Source: Ensifer adhaerens
GTDB lineage: Bacteria; Pseudomonadota; Alphaproteobacteria; Rhizobiales; Rhizobiaceae
Direction of reading: 5' to 3'
Length of the DNA stretch: 64,000 nucleotides
Assembly (NCBI RefSeq): GCF_020035535.1
Contig: NZ_CP083350.1
Span: 878,501 to 942,500 of the forward strand
A model generated the notes under the pieces. The model did no database searches and had not been told where the DNA came from. It saw nothing but the letters and a program-made list of their open reading frames with translations. Position 1 is the first letter of the stretch; each line of letters starts with the position of its first letter. Both the position numbers and the translations under genes were made by a program. Below are positions 1 to 8,573 of the stretch, piece after piece.

Positions 1-823
1 CGATGACAGGGTTCTTGCCGCCGAGTTCGAAGTGGACGCGCTTCAGCGTGTCGGCACCCTGCTTCATGATCATCGAGCCGGTGCGGCTTTCGCCGACGAA
101 GCCGATCGCCTTGATATCGGGGTGTTCGGTCAGCGCCCGGCCGGCGTCTTCGCCGAAACCGTTGACCAGGTTCCAGACACCTTTCGGCAGGCCTGCCTCC
201 TCGGCGATCTCCACCAGCAGCCGTGCGGTCAGCGGCGAGAATTCCGCCGGCTTGTGGACGACCGTGCAGCCGGCGGCGAGCGCCGGGGCGATCTTCCAGG
301 TCGAGAGCATGAACGGCGTGTTCCAGGGGGTGATGATGCCGACCGGGCCGATCGGCACGCGCGTCGTCATGTTGATCTGGCCAGAGGCGCGCAGCACCTT
401 GCCGTCGCGCGCTTCCGGCGCCCGGTCAGCGAAGAAGCGGAAGTTTTCCGCACCGCGCAGCGCCGCCTTGGCCATGAACTTCAGCGACTGTCCAGTGTCC
501 ATGCATTCGACGAAGGCGATCTCCTCGGCGCGCGCAACGATCGCATCGGCAATTTTATGCAGCAGCTTCTTGCGCGTATCGCCGGGCATGGACGCCCATT
601 CGGCGAAGGCCGCTTTCGCTGCCTTCGCGGCGCGGTCGATATCGGCTGCCTTGCCGCGCGCGATCTTCGCCAGCGGCTTCAGGTCGATCGGGGAGACCGT
701 CTCGAAGGTCTCGCCATCAAGCGAAGGAACGGCCTCACCGTTGATATGGTTGAGCACGCCTTCGCTCTTAAAGCGGGCAAGGTAGCGTTCCGCCTTGGCG
801 AGGTTTTCATCGAGCTTGGACAT
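1..823 (-). CDS. hpaE: 5-carboxymethyl-2-hydroxymuconate semialdehyde dehydrogenase, partial (3' end outside window)
   Basis: Cytosolic NAD-dependent aldehyde dehydrogenase that oxidises the ring-cleavage product of homoprotocatechuate in 4-hydroxyphenylacetate (4-HPA) degradation. The frame stays open from the ATG at 823 to the window edge, giving about 274 residues: N-terminal MSKLDENLAK, the NAD-fold segment GIITPWNTPFML, HKPAEFSPLTARLL, and the FELGGKNP motif carrying the general-base Glu just before the cut. The catalytic Cys lies outside. It follows hpaF on the same strand after 64 bp. The hpaE assignment, rather than a generic aldehyde dehydrogenase, rests on sequence character plus adjacent hpaF and hpaR. 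Confidence 0.88.
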   Translation of the reverse strand, partial: MSKLDENLAKAERYLARFKSEGVLNHINGEAVPSLDGETFETVSPIDLKPLAKIARGKAADIDRAAKAAKAAFAEWASMPGDTRKKLLHKIADAIVARAEEIAFVECMDTGQSLKFMAKAALRGAENFRFFADRAPEARDGKVLRASGQINMTTRVPIGPVGIITPWNTPFMLSTWKIAPALAAGCTVVHKPAEFSPLTARLLVEIAEEAGLPKGVWNLVNGFGEDAGRALTEHPDIKAIGFVGESRTGSMIMKQGADTLKRVHFELGGKNPVI

Positions 824-887
824 GGTGTTCTCCGATGCTGGCGCAGGCTTTCGCCGCGCGCTGCTGTGTATTTGTGGAGGGGTGCGC

Positions 888-1280
888 TCAGCCCTTGGCG
901 GCGCGCAGCCTGGGGTGAATGGCGTTTTTCTTCCAGCTCAGATCCGGATCGATCTCGCGGATCTCGAGGCTGAGGGCGAAATGCGGCGTGGCGAAAAGCT
1001 CGGAAAGTTCGTCGCTGACGGCCTGGAATATGGCGTCACCCGTCGATTTCTTTTCGGCTTCCGTGCGGCCACGGCCGATGCGGAAGGACATGTCGATGAA
1101 GCCATTCTCCGGCAACAGGTCGGCGACCGCGTAGTCGCGGCTCTGGATCGTGCGCACCCTGACGGCGCCGAGCTCGAAGAGGCCGGTGCCAAGGATGGAG
1201 GCGTGGACCGTACGGCACAGCTTTGCAAAGTCGACGTGGCCGTCGAGATTGCCGGAATATTCGATTGTCAGATGCGGCAT
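888..1280 (-). CDS. hpaF: 5-carboxymethyl-2-hydroxymuconate delta-isomerase
   Basis: A 130-residue tautomerase-superfamily enzyme that isomerises 5-carboxymethyl-2-hydroxymuconate in the homoprotocatechuate meta-cleavage pathway. The start MPHLTIEYSG leaves Pro as the N-terminal catalytic base after Met removal, as the family requires. Length matches the usual 125-130 residues. It is first in a minus-strand unit with hpaE downstream and is divergent from hpaR across 107 bp, which suggests HpaR controls it. Confidence 0.9.
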   Translation of the reverse strand: MPHLTIEYSGNLDGHVDFAKLCRTVHASILGTGLFELGAVRVRTIQSRDYAVADLLPENGFIDMSFRIGRGRTEAEKKSTGDAIFQAVSDELSELFATPHFALSLEIREIDPDLSWKKNAIHPRLRAAKG

Positions 1281-1307
1281 CTTTCCTCCCGATGCGCTCT
1301 CATATAT

Positions 1308-1319
1308 TTAACACGTTAA
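1308..1319. promoter_or_regulatory. Inverted repeat in the hpaF/hpaR divergent region, candidate HpaR operator
   Basis: TTAAC-AC-GTTAA is a 5-bp inverted repeat with a 2-nt centre, in an AT-rich patch 28 bp upstream of the hpaF start and 69 bp upstream of hpaR. A symmetric site between a MarR regulator and its neighbour is the expected operator position. The binding assignment is inferred. Confidence 0.45.
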
Positions 1320-1387
1320 CAAAATTGATGGCGGTGTCAAGCAGCGCGAGGCGCTGCCCGTGCCTGCCGATTGCGGAATGAAGGAAA

Positions 1388-1873
1388 ATGTCCGATAGAA
1401 CGCCCATGAGCGAGAAAACCAAGACCGATCTCGGTCCCGACGCCCTTTTGCCGCACAATACGCGCCGATCGTTGCCGATCGCGCTTCTGCGGGCGCGCGA
1501 AGCCGTCATGGCGCATTTCCGCCCGATGCTCGCGCGCCATGACATCACCGAGCAGCAGTGGCGGGTGATCCGCATTCTCGCCGAAGCCGGCCGGGTCGAT
1601 GCGTCCGAGATGGCCGACAAGGCCTTCATCCTGGCGCCGAGCCTGACGCGCATCATTCGCTCGCTCGAGGAGCGCGGCCTGATCACCAAGCATAAGGACG
1701 CCGATGACGGCAGGCGCGTTCTGCTCGAGATCGCGCCGGAGGGCATGCGGGTGATCGCCGACGTGAGCCCGGAAAGCCGGGCGATCTACGAGGAGCTCGA
1801 AACCCGCTACGGCCACGAGCGCGTCGAAGTCCTGCTCGATATGCTCGACGAACTCGCCAGCCTTAACGACTGA
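1388..1873 (+). CDS. hpaR: MarR-family repressor of homoprotocatechuate degradation
   Basis: A 161-residue MarR winged-helix regulator. The N-terminal helix region PHNTRRSLPIALLRARE is typical of HpaR. The DNA-binding domain covers roughly residues 45-125, with ITEQQWRVIRILAEAG, SLTRIIRSLEERGLI as the recognition helix, and DDGRRVLLEI as the wing. HpaR orthologues repress hpa meta-cleavage genes and are relieved by aromatic intermediates. The ATG at 1388 follows AAGGAAA; an internal ATG (MSEKTK) is possible. Convergent with the kinase gene ending at 1894. Confidence 0.88.
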   Translation: MSDRTPMSEKTKTDLGPDALLPHNTRRSLPIALLRAREAVMAHFRPMLARHDITEQQWRVIRILAEAGRVDASEMADKAFILAPSLTRIIRSLEERGLITKHKDADDGRRVLLEIAPEGMRVIADVSPESRAIYEELETRYGHERVEVLLDMLDELASLND

Positions 1874-1893
1874 GTGCTTCGACAGCATCCCCG

Positions 1894-2904
1894 TCATCTG
1901 AAGCCCTGTTCTTCCGCAAGCGCCAGCGTCTCGTCTGCGTAGCGCAGGACGCGTTCGCGCGCGCCCGGTAGTTCCGGCCGGGCGGCGAACCAGCCGATAT
2001 AGGTGAGGCTGCGAAGCACGAGAAACAGCGGCAGCCAGGAGAGCGCCTCATCCGTGAGGTTGCGGCGGCTGCGATAGCCAAGGATGAGAGCGGCCTCAAT
2101 CGTGGCATAGGCCGGCTCGCGACGGTTCTTCAGAAGCGCCGTGGCGATATCAAAAAGGCGAAAGCCGTGGCCGGCATCGTCGAAATCGATGAAGGTCACC
2201 CCGCTTTCGGTGACGAGCACGTTTTCCCGAACCAGGTCTGCGTGAATGAGGCCGAAGTCTTTAGCCGGAGTCGGAAGCGTTGCAAGCTGCAGCGCGAGAT
2301 CGTTCCGCAAGGCCGAAAGCGCAGCGATCTGGGCCGAAGACAGGCCTTCGCAGTCCCAGAACCGGCCCCACAAGGGCTGCTGGCCGAGCAGGCCGTCAGC
2401 ATGCCAGGACGGCCTGCTGAAACCGTCCGGCGGTATCCAGCGGTCCGCGAGCGTATGCATCTCGGCCATGGAGGCGCCGAGTGTCGAAAAGATCTGGGCG
2501 AGCCTTTCGGGCGAGTGGGCTAGCGGTTTCCCACTCTCCCCCAGCGGTTCGCCATCCATCCAGCCGATCACATCGGCGTGCTGCGCGGTAAACGCTCCTT
2601 CTTTCGGAAGCGCGACGAGCAACTGTCCGCCTCCCGTGGCGACCGGTTGCGGCACAGCGAGACCGCCATCGCCGAGCGCTGCCATCCATTGAAGTTCCGA
2701 GCGGAGCGCATCCTCGCCGTGATAGCCGGCGCGGTGCAGCCGCAGCGCCGCCGGTCGGCCATCGGCGAGCTGGACGCTAAACACCGCGTTTTCCCGGTAT
2801 TTCAGAAGTTCCGGCCGTTGGTTGGCGACGCCCCAGTGTGCGAGCGCCTGGCAGGCCCGCCTGTCGAGCGCGGCGCGAAAGTGCGGAGGCAGGTCGGCGA
2901 CCAT
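1894..2904 (-). CDS. APH-fold small-molecule kinase (hydroxylysine/homoserine kinase-like)
   Basis: A 336-residue protein-kinase-like phosphotransferase of the aminoglycoside phosphotransferase/choline kinase superfamily. Visible are the Brenner motif HADLVRENVLV near residue 220 and the metal-binding FIDFDDAGHGFRLFD near 238. It is last in a tight minus-strand operon, 7 bp after a class III PLP gene resembling animal ETNPPL/PHYKPL phospho-lyases. In animals a hydroxylysine kinase of this fold makes the substrate for such a phospho-lyase. I infer the same pairing here, with hydroxylysine, ethanolamine or a related amino alcohol as substrate. An antibiotic-resistance role is unlikely in this context. 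Confidence 0.75.
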   Translation of the reverse strand: MVADLPPHFRAALDRRACQALAHWGVANQRPELLKYRENAVFSVQLADGRPAALRLHRAGYHGEDALRSELQWMAALGDGGLAVPQPVATGGGQLLVALPKEGAFTAQHADVIGWMDGEPLGESGKPLAHSPERLAQIFSTLGASMAEMHTLADRWIPPDGFSRPSWHADGLLGQQPLWGRFWDCEGLSSAQIAALSALRNDLALQLATLPTPAKDFGLIHADLVRENVLVTESGVTFIDFDDAGHGFRLFDIATALLKNRREPAYATIEAALILGYRSRRNLTDEALSWLPLFLVLRSLTYIGWFAARPELPGARERVLRYADETLALAEEQGFR

Positions 2905-2911
2905 CGTCGGC

Positions 2912-4195
2912 TCACAGACCCGAAAGCACGTCGTCGAGCGTCGACAGCATGAGATCGGCATTGTCGCGGGTGAAGGGCATCGGTGGCCGGATCTTCGTCG
3001 TGCATTGGTGGATGCCGAGCTTGCCCATCAGCACGCCGCGCTGCCGCATGTCGTTGATCACTTTGGTCGCGAGATCGCTTGCAGGCGTTTTTTCGGCGCG
3101 GTCGGCGACGAGCTCGGCTCCAAAAAACAGGCCGCTGCCCCTGATGTCGCCGATCACACCATGTTTCTCGGCAAGTCGAGTTAGACCCACCTTGGCATAG
3201 GCGCCGATATCGGCGGCGTTCTCGATGAGCTTCTCGTCTTCGATCACATCCAGCACCGCCATGGCCGCAGCGCAGGATACGGGGTTGCCGCCGAAGGTGT
3301 TGAAGTAGCGAAACGCCTTGCGAAAGGCGTTGAGCGTGTCGGCGCCTGCGACCACGCCGCCGATCGGGTGGCCATTGCCCATCGGTTTTCCGAGCGTGAC
3401 GATATCCGGAACGATGCCCGCCTTCTGGTGCCCCCACATATGCCCGCCGGTTCGGCCAAAGCCCGGCTGCACTTCGTCGGCGATGACAAGACCGCCCGCC
3501 TTTCTGACGGCGGCGACAGCGCCGTCGAGAAAGCCGGAGGGCAAATCGGGAAATCCTTCGTTGGCGAAGAAGGGATCGATGATCAGCGCGGAAAACCCAT
3601 GCGGGCTCTGCTCAAGCGAGGCGATCGCCGCCTCTACCTCGGCAGTGAAGGCCGCCGCAAAGGCAGCGCCCGGCTTGCCGCCGAGTGGCCGGTAGCTGTC
3701 GGGCGCCGGCACGTGGCGTACATGGCCGCCGAAGCCGCCGACCGGCGGCATGCGGGTTGAAAGCTGCGACACGGCGGCGGTGTTGCCGTGATAGGTGTGG
3801 TCGGTGGCGATCACCCCGGTCCTGCCGGTCACGGCTTGGGCCATGCGCAGCGCCACATCGTTCGCCTCGCTGCCGGTACAAGTGAGGATCGCCGTGTCGA
3901 GGCTTTTATCGAAGGTGCCGGTCAGCCGCTCGACATAGTCGAGAATGCCCTCGTGCAGGTAGCGCGTATGGGTATTGAGGGTCGATGCTTGCCAGGCGAT
4001 TGCCTCCGTCACCCGCGGGTGGCAATGGCCGACATGCGGCACATTGTTGTAGCAGTCGAGATAGCGGCGGCCGTCGGCATCATAGAGCCAGACGCCTTCG
4101 CCACGCACGAGATGCACCGGCTCCTCGTAAAACAGCGACATGTTGCGCCCGAGCAGCTGCTTGCGGCGCGCGATCAGATCCGCGTTATCGGCCAT
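2912..4195 (-). CDS. Class III PLP enzyme, ethanolamine-phosphate/phosphohydroxylysine phospho-lyase-like
   Basis: A 427-residue fold-type I PLP enzyme. The Schiff-base Lys is in TLGKPMGNGHP near residue 270, a form characteristic of the AGXT2L1/AGXT2L2 (ETNPPL/PHYKPL) branch. Upstream are IADEVQPGFGRTG and the N-terminal block YLDCYNNVPHVGHCHP, also typical of that branch. Those enzymes eliminate phosphate and ammonia from a phosphorylated amino alcohol to leave an aldehyde. The start MADNADLIAR at 4195 follows AGGA; the longer frame begins with an unlikely MPASPPLEDR. An ordinary aminotransferase is the alternative. Confidence 0.72.
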   Translation of the reverse strand: MADNADLIARRKQLLGRNMSLFYEEPVHLVRGEGVWLYDADGRRYLDCYNNVPHVGHCHPRVTEAIAWQASTLNTHTRYLHEGILDYVERLTGTFDKSLDTAILTCTGSEANDVALRMAQAVTGRTGVIATDHTYHGNTAAVSQLSTRMPPVGGFGGHVRHVPAPDSYRPLGGKPGAAFAAAFTAEVEAAIASLEQSPHGFSALIIDPFFANEGFPDLPSGFLDGAVAAVRKAGGLVIADEVQPGFGRTGGHMWGHQKAGIVPDIVTLGKPMGNGHPIGGVVAGADTLNAFRKAFRYFNTFGGNPVSCAAAMAVLDVIEDEKLIENAADIGAYAKVGLTRLAEKHGVIGDIRGSGLFFGAELVADRAEKTPASDLATKVINDMRQRGVLMGKLGIHQCTTKIRPPMPFTRDNADLMLSTLDDVLSGL

Positions 4196-4199
4196 GGTC

Positions 4200-5555
4200 C
4201 TATCCTCTAGCGGCGGTGAGGCCGGCATCGAGAGCCGTCAGAATGCGGGCGACGTCGTTCGCGGTAATGATCAGCGGCGGCGAGAGGATGATATTGGCGC
4301 CTGACGTGCGCACCATGACGCCGGCGTCATAGGTCACGTCTTGGACTTTCTGCACCACATCCTTCGCAGCACCAGTCTTCTTCTCGCGATCGGAGACCAG
4401 TTCGAGCGCGCACATCAGACCCTTGCCGCGCACGTCGCCAATCAGTTCGTGCCGGTCCTTGAGCGCATCGAGGCCGGCCATCAGTTCCACGCCCCGCGCG
4501 CCGGCATTCGCCGCCACGTTCTGTTTGCGCGTCTCCTTCAGCGTTGCGAGCGCTGCGGCCGCGCCGACCGGATGGCCGGAATAGGTGTAGCCGTGGCCGA
4601 TCGATCCGGTGGCCGTCTTGTTGCTTTCGAACACCTGCGCCACCTTTTCAGCGATCATCACGGCGCCGAAGGGATAGTAGCCATTGGTGATCGCCTTCGC
4701 GGTCGACATGAAATCCGGTTTCACGCCGAAGAGACGCGAGCCTGTCCAGGCGCCGGTGCGGCCGAAGGCGGTGATCACCTCGTCGGCGATGAGCAGGATG
4801 CCGTGCCGGTCGCAGATCTCGCGCATCAGCGGCATGAAGGTCTCGTGCGGCACGATCACACCTCCTGCGCCGAGCACCGGTTCCATGATCAGTGCTGCGA
4901 TCGTGTCGGCGCCCTGGAAGGCGATCTCATCTTCGAACAGCCGTGCGATCCCCTTGGCGATGGCGGCACCATCGGTCGTGTCGAAGGGGTTGCGATAGGT
5001 GTAGGGTGCCGGCAGATGGAAGACGCCCGGAAGCAGCGGCTCGTAGTTGCGACGGAAATTGGCGTTGCCGTTGACCGAGGCGCCGCCGAAATGGGTGCCA
5101 TGATAGCCTTTTTTTAGCGCAACGAATTTGGTGCGCTCCGGCTGGCCGTTGAGCTTGTGATACTGGCGGGCCAGCCTGAGGCAGGTCTCGACCGAGTCCG
5201 ACCCACCCGAGGTGAAGAACGATCGGGTGAGTCCATCCTCGCGAAACCATTCGGCGAGCTCGTAGGAGAGCTCGATCAGCGGCGAATTGGTAGTGCCGCG
5301 AAAGGTCGAATAGTAGGGCAGCTCGTCGAGCTGGCGGCGGATCGCCTCCTTCACGGGTTCGCAGGAATAGCCGAGATTGACGTTCCAGAGACCGCCGACC
5401 CCATCGAGCACCTTCTTGCCATGGATGTCGACGATCTCGACGCCTTCGCCGGCATTGATGATGCGCGGCGGAGTTGCCTGCATCTCGGCCGGATGCGCCA
5501 TCGGATGCCAGAGATGGCGGGCGTTGTTCTCGATGAGGAAGTTGGTTTCGCGCAT
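4200..5555 (-). CDS. Class III omega-aminotransferase
   Basis: A 451-residue fold-type I aminotransferase of the omega-amino acid:pyruvate type. It shows HLWHPMAHP at the N-terminus, FFTSGGSDSVETCLRLARQYH, KKGYHGTHFGG, LIADEVITAFGRTG, and the PLP Lys in STAKAITNGYYP near residue 286. It lies between the HAD gene (2 bp gap) and the phospho-lyase-like gene (4 bp gap), so it is co-transcribed. It probably moves an amino group from an omega-amino substrate or intermediate to pyruvate; the substrate is not readable. Clearly a different branch from its class III neighbour. Confidence 0.8.
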   Translation of the reverse strand: MRETNFLIENNARHLWHPMAHPAEMQATPPRIINAGEGVEIVDIHGKKVLDGVGGLWNVNLGYSCEPVKEAIRRQLDELPYYSTFRGTTNSPLIELSYELAEWFREDGLTRSFFTSGGSDSVETCLRLARQYHKLNGQPERTKFVALKKGYHGTHFGGASVNGNANFRRNYEPLLPGVFHLPAPYTYRNPFDTTDGAAIAKGIARLFEDEIAFQGADTIAALIMEPVLGAGGVIVPHETFMPLMREICDRHGILLIADEVITAFGRTGAWTGSRLFGVKPDFMSTAKAITNGYYPFGAVMIAEKVAQVFESNKTATGSIGHGYTYSGHPVGAAAALATLKETRKQNVAANAGARGVELMAGLDALKDRHELIGDVRGKGLMCALELVSDREKKTGAAKDVVQKVQDVTYDAGVMVRTSGANIILSPPLIITANDVARILTALDAGLTAARG

Positions 5556-5557
5556 GG

Positions 5558-6244
5558 TTATGCTCCTGTCAGTTCAAGGCCGAGCATCTGAAGCGCTCCG
5601 GCATAGCTTTCTGCGGGTCGGGTGACGTCGAAATGGACGTGAGGCAGGCCGACGGCCCGCGCACCCTCGATGTTCTTCAACTGGTCATCCACGAAGACGC
5701 AGGCCTCGCGCGGCAATTTGAGCTGGCTCAGTACCAGTTCGTAGGCGCGCGGATCGGGCTTCAGGATATTCGTGTAGGTGGCGTCTACGATCGTCTCGAA
5801 GAGCTCGATCAGCGGGAAGCGCTCGCGGAACGCGACGCCATAGAACAGGTCGAGCTCGTTGGAGAGGATGGCGAGCCGGATGCCGGCCCTGTGGGCGGTC
5901 AGGATCGCGTCGCGTGCCTCGGGGCGAAGCACGAGTTCCGGTTCGGCCCCGCGCGCACGCTGCACGAAGGTCTTCATGTCGCTCCAGTCCTCGCCGAGCA
6001 ACTGTCCGACCTCGCGGGTTCGTGTCGTCCAATAGTCCCGTTCGGTGATCTCGCGCCGCTGCATGGCGGCCCAAAGAGGATCGGTTGCGGGATCGAAGGG
6101 GCCGCGCCAGGTGAGCGTGCCCGGCTGAAGTCCGAGCGCGCGCTCAGTCACATCGTGGGTTTCAAACAGCGTACGGGTGACGACGCCGCCGAAATCGAGG
6201 ATCAATGCTTTGTCGGTCATCGTTCCGGGCATGGAGTTCGTCAT
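5558..6244 (-). CDS. HAD-superfamily (subclass IA) hydrolase
   Basis: A 228-residue haloacid-dehalogenase-fold protein. Motif I is LILDFGGVV near residue 14, with the nucleophilic Asp but Gly in place of the usual second Asp, as in YihX-like and epoxide-hydrolase N-terminal branches. Motif II is AILSNELD, and the C-terminal CVFVDDQLKNIEGARAVGL supplies Lys and Asp. The start MTNSMPGTMTDKALIL at 6244 makes a 4-bp ATGA overlap with the Tm-1-like gene, indicating translational coupling. A phosphatase in the same pathway is the likely role; the substrate is unknown. Confidence 0.72.
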   Translation of the reverse strand: MTNSMPGTMTDKALILDFGGVVTRTLFETHDVTERALGLQPGTLTWRGPFDPATDPLWAAMQRREITERDYWTTRTREVGQLLGEDWSDMKTFVQRARGAEPELVLRPEARDAILTAHRAGIRLAILSNELDLFYGVAFRERFPLIELFETIVDATYTNILKPDPRAYELVLSQLKLPREACVFVDDQLKNIEGARAVGLPHVHFDVTRPAESYAGALQMLGLELTGA

Positions 6245-7494
6245 GGCCGGCCCTCGGGCACGATCCCGCGCGCCACCCAATCGTCGAAGATCGCGAGTGC
6301 TGCCTTCGAAAACTCAGGCGCATTGATGTGGCTGTCGATCTCGTGCAGCGCGACGGCTGACGGAATAGACCGGCGCATCTCGTCGATGAAGGCGTCGAGG
6401 GCTTCCGGCTCATGCAGCGGCTCCTCCGGCTGATCCCATTCCTGGATGCCCCGAAGTGGCAGGATGAAGGCGACCTCGGCGCGGGTGCCGGTCAGTTTGC
6501 CGCCGATGACGCGAGCGATCTCGCGCCGCCCTTCGGCCGAGGTTGTCACCGAGCCGAGTAGCCGGTTGTGGGCATGGTAAGGGCGGTCGGCGAAGGCTTC
6601 GGGGACCGGTTGCCAGGCGGGCAGGTCGACCATGTCGACGGCACCGGGTGCGACGATCTGCGGTATGCCGGAGCGTCCGGCATTTTCCAGTCGGTCCGGT
6701 CCTGACGTGACGACCGTACCATGGTGGTGGTTGCTGACCTCCTGGATGCAGAAGTCGAAGACGGCTGTAAAACCCTTCTCGGCAGCGATCGCCTCGAAGG
6801 CGCGGCCGCCCATGCCGGTCGAATGGAAGACGGCGACGTCATAGCCGCGGCGTTCGAGCTCGGGTTTCAGGTGTTTCATGTATTTGAGGCAGCTCGAGCC
6901 GAGCGAGGTCATGCCGATCAGCGGTCGTGATCCGTCCGGCTTCGTGCCGAAGCGGGCGGCACCGACGACGGCACCGCAGGCCTGGGAGAGCACCGAACGA
7001 CAGATGCCATTGAGGCCGTAGAGCCCGCCGGCCCAGAGGATCATCATCAGGTCGGGCGCGATGCGTTCGGGCGGCAAGAGGTGCGAATAGGCGATCGTCG
7101 AGACGATGAATTTCGGGACGCCGAGCGGTAGCGCCGCGGCAACGTCGAGTGCGAGATCAGTGCCCATGGAGCCGCCGAGAATGATGACGCCATCGGCTTG
7201 ACCAGCCTCATAGAGCGAGCGGGTGAGGGCGGAAGCACCCTCTGCCATCAGCGCCATGGCGCTATGTTCGTCACCACTTTCGACGATGGCTGTGATCGTG
7301 ACCCCGGCCGCTTCGGCAATGTCGTGGCGGGAGTACTCCGGCTGGTAGGATGGATCGCCGAGGATGCTGACATCCATCATCACGGGCAGTCCGCCGGCTT
7401 CGCGGATGACGGACGCCATGAACTGGAGTTCGTCGCATTTGGTGTCTCCCGTACCCACGACCAGGATATTGGGGAGACGGTTCATTGCATTCAT
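6241..7494 (-). CDS. Tm-1-like ATP-binding domain protein (UPF0261 family)
   Basis: A 417-residue member of the UPF0261 family, homologous to the N-terminal domain of the tomato virus-resistance protein Tm-1. N-terminal ILVVGTGDTKCDELQFMAS is the family signature; further conserved runs are GVIILGGSMGTDLAL, PLIGMTSLGSSCLKYM, VFHSTGMGGRAFE and IVAPGAVDMVDLP. The cellular reaction is not established; a nucleotide-dependent metabolic enzyme is suspected. The gene is coupled on both sides: it starts within the iclR stop (TGATG) and its stop overlaps the HAD start, so it belongs to the catabolic operon. Confidence 0.8.
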   Translation of the reverse strand: MNAMNRLPNILVVGTGDTKCDELQFMASVIREAGGLPVMMDVSILGDPSYQPEYSRHDIAEAAGVTITAIVESGDEHSAMALMAEGASALTRSLYEAGQADGVIILGGSMGTDLALDVAAALPLGVPKFIVSTIAYSHLLPPERIAPDLMMILWAGGLYGLNGICRSVLSQACGAVVGAARFGTKPDGSRPLIGMTSLGSSCLKYMKHLKPELERRGYDVAVFHSTGMGGRAFEAIAAEKGFTAVFDFCIQEVSNHHHGTVVTSGPDRLENAGRSGIPQIVAPGAVDMVDLPAWQPVPEAFADRPYHAHNRLLGSVTTSAEGRREIARVIGGKLTGTRAEVAFILPLRGIQEWDQPEEPLHEPEALDAFIDEMRRSIPSAVALHEIDSHINAPEFSKAALAIFDDWVARGIVPEGRP

Positions 7495-8276
7495 CAGCCG
7501 GCCCTCCTTGCCAGCGGATCGGCAGCAACCTGCTCCAACCCGAAAAGTCTTTCGGAAATGCGTCTTGCCGCAGCCATAGCGGCGCGGCCCATCTGTTCCA
7601 CTGTCTCCTTGTCGGCCCGCGTGGCGGGTGCGGCGATCGCGATCGCGCCGACCGGCGTGCTGCCGGGCGCACGGATCGGCGCGGCGACGCTGACGACGCC
7701 GGTTTCGAGCCCGTGATGGCAGATCGAGTAACCGCGCCGCAGGGTTTCGCCGAGCGTCTGGCGCAAGGCTGCAGGGTCCGTCAGCGTGTGGTCGGTGAAG
7801 GCCTTCAGCGGCGCCGACAGGGTCGCGTCGATGTCTTTCTGCGGGCAGAAAGCGAGAAAGCCGAGGCCGGATGCCGTCGCATGGAAGGGCAGGATGCTGC
7901 CGACATCGACGATGACACGATGGGCGCGCTGCGAGTCCTCCACATGAATGGTCGACAGGCGGCCGGCTGAGTATTCGGAGAGGTGAACGGTCTCGCCCGC
8001 AAGACCCGCGAGTTCCCGCGCAAAAGGCGTCGCCACGCTCAGATAGGGAAAGCGCGTCTCGCGGATGCGGGCGAGCCGCACCGGCGCGCCGCCGAGGCGA
8101 TAACGCCGCGTTTCCATGTCCTGCTCGACGAAGCCGTGTTTTTCCAGTTCCACGAGGAAGCGTCTGGCCGTCGCCTTGTCGAGCCCGCAGTGGCGGGCGA
8201 TATCGCTCAAGCCCGCCTCCTTCTCAAGGCGCGAGATCGCGTCGAGCAAAGTCAGGGCCTTACCGATGGTGCTCAT
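7494..8276 (-). CDS. IclR-family transcriptional regulator
   Basis: A 260-residue regulator with an N-terminal winged helix (about residues 1-65: IGKALTLLDAIS, LSDIARHCGLDKATARRFLVELEKHGFV) and a C-terminal IclR effector domain (about 75-250; AIAIAAPATRADKETVEQMG near the end). It heads the minus-strand operon and its stop overlaps the next start. The 297-bp gap to the divergent permease carries overlapping palindromes at 8421-8450 that suit an IclR operator. It probably controls both arms in response to the cluster's substrate. Confidence 0.88.
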   Translation of the reverse strand: MSTIGKALTLLDAISRLEKEAGLSDIARHCGLDKATARRFLVELEKHGFVEQDMETRRYRLGGAPVRLARIRETRFPYLSVATPFARELAGLAGETVHLSEYSAGRLSTIHVEDSQRAHRVIVDVGSILPFHATASGLGFLAFCPQKDIDATLSAPLKAFTDHTLTDPAALRQTLGETLRRGYSICHHGLETGVVSVAAPIRAPGSTPVGAIAIAAPATRADKETVEQMGRAAMAAARRISERLFGLEQVAADPLARRAG

Positions 8277-8420
8277 CCATTCCTCCGTTGTCGAGCGCCC
8301 CGTCAGTCCTCTCGCCTGTTCCCTCCTAAGGAGCGGTAGACCCGCTCTCCCGGTCGTTTTGGGTCGAGATACTTAACATGCGAAATAACTTGACAGGGCC
8401 AGATGCAATTTGCAAGTCTA

Positions 8421-8450
8421 TATTTGAAGCTGAGGTTCAAATAATGAACC
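8421..8450. promoter_or_regulatory. Two overlapping palindromes, candidate IclR operator; rest of gap unremarkable
   Basis: TATTTGAA-N7-TTCAAATA (8421-8443) shares its right arm with GGTTCA-N5-TGAACC (8434-8450). Both are perfect inverted repeats. They lie in the 297-bp divergent gap between the IclR gene and the permease, about 125 bp from the permease start. TTGACA at 8390-8395 could be a -35 element, but I see no convincing -10 at normal spacing. I see nothing else in this gap. Confidence 0.5.
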
Positions 8451-8573
8451 GAACAACTTGCGCGGCAAAGACAAAAAGCAAGCCCCGCGCCTCAAGTCCG
8501 CTTCAGGGAGCCGCCGCCGGAGAGAAGGACCGGAGGCGAAAAGGCGTTCGCGCCAGCAAGGGGAGCCAAGACC

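Noticed and set aside
8390..8395. TTGACA as part of a permease promoter
   Set aside because: No acceptable -10 hexamer at 16-19 bp; left as a note only.
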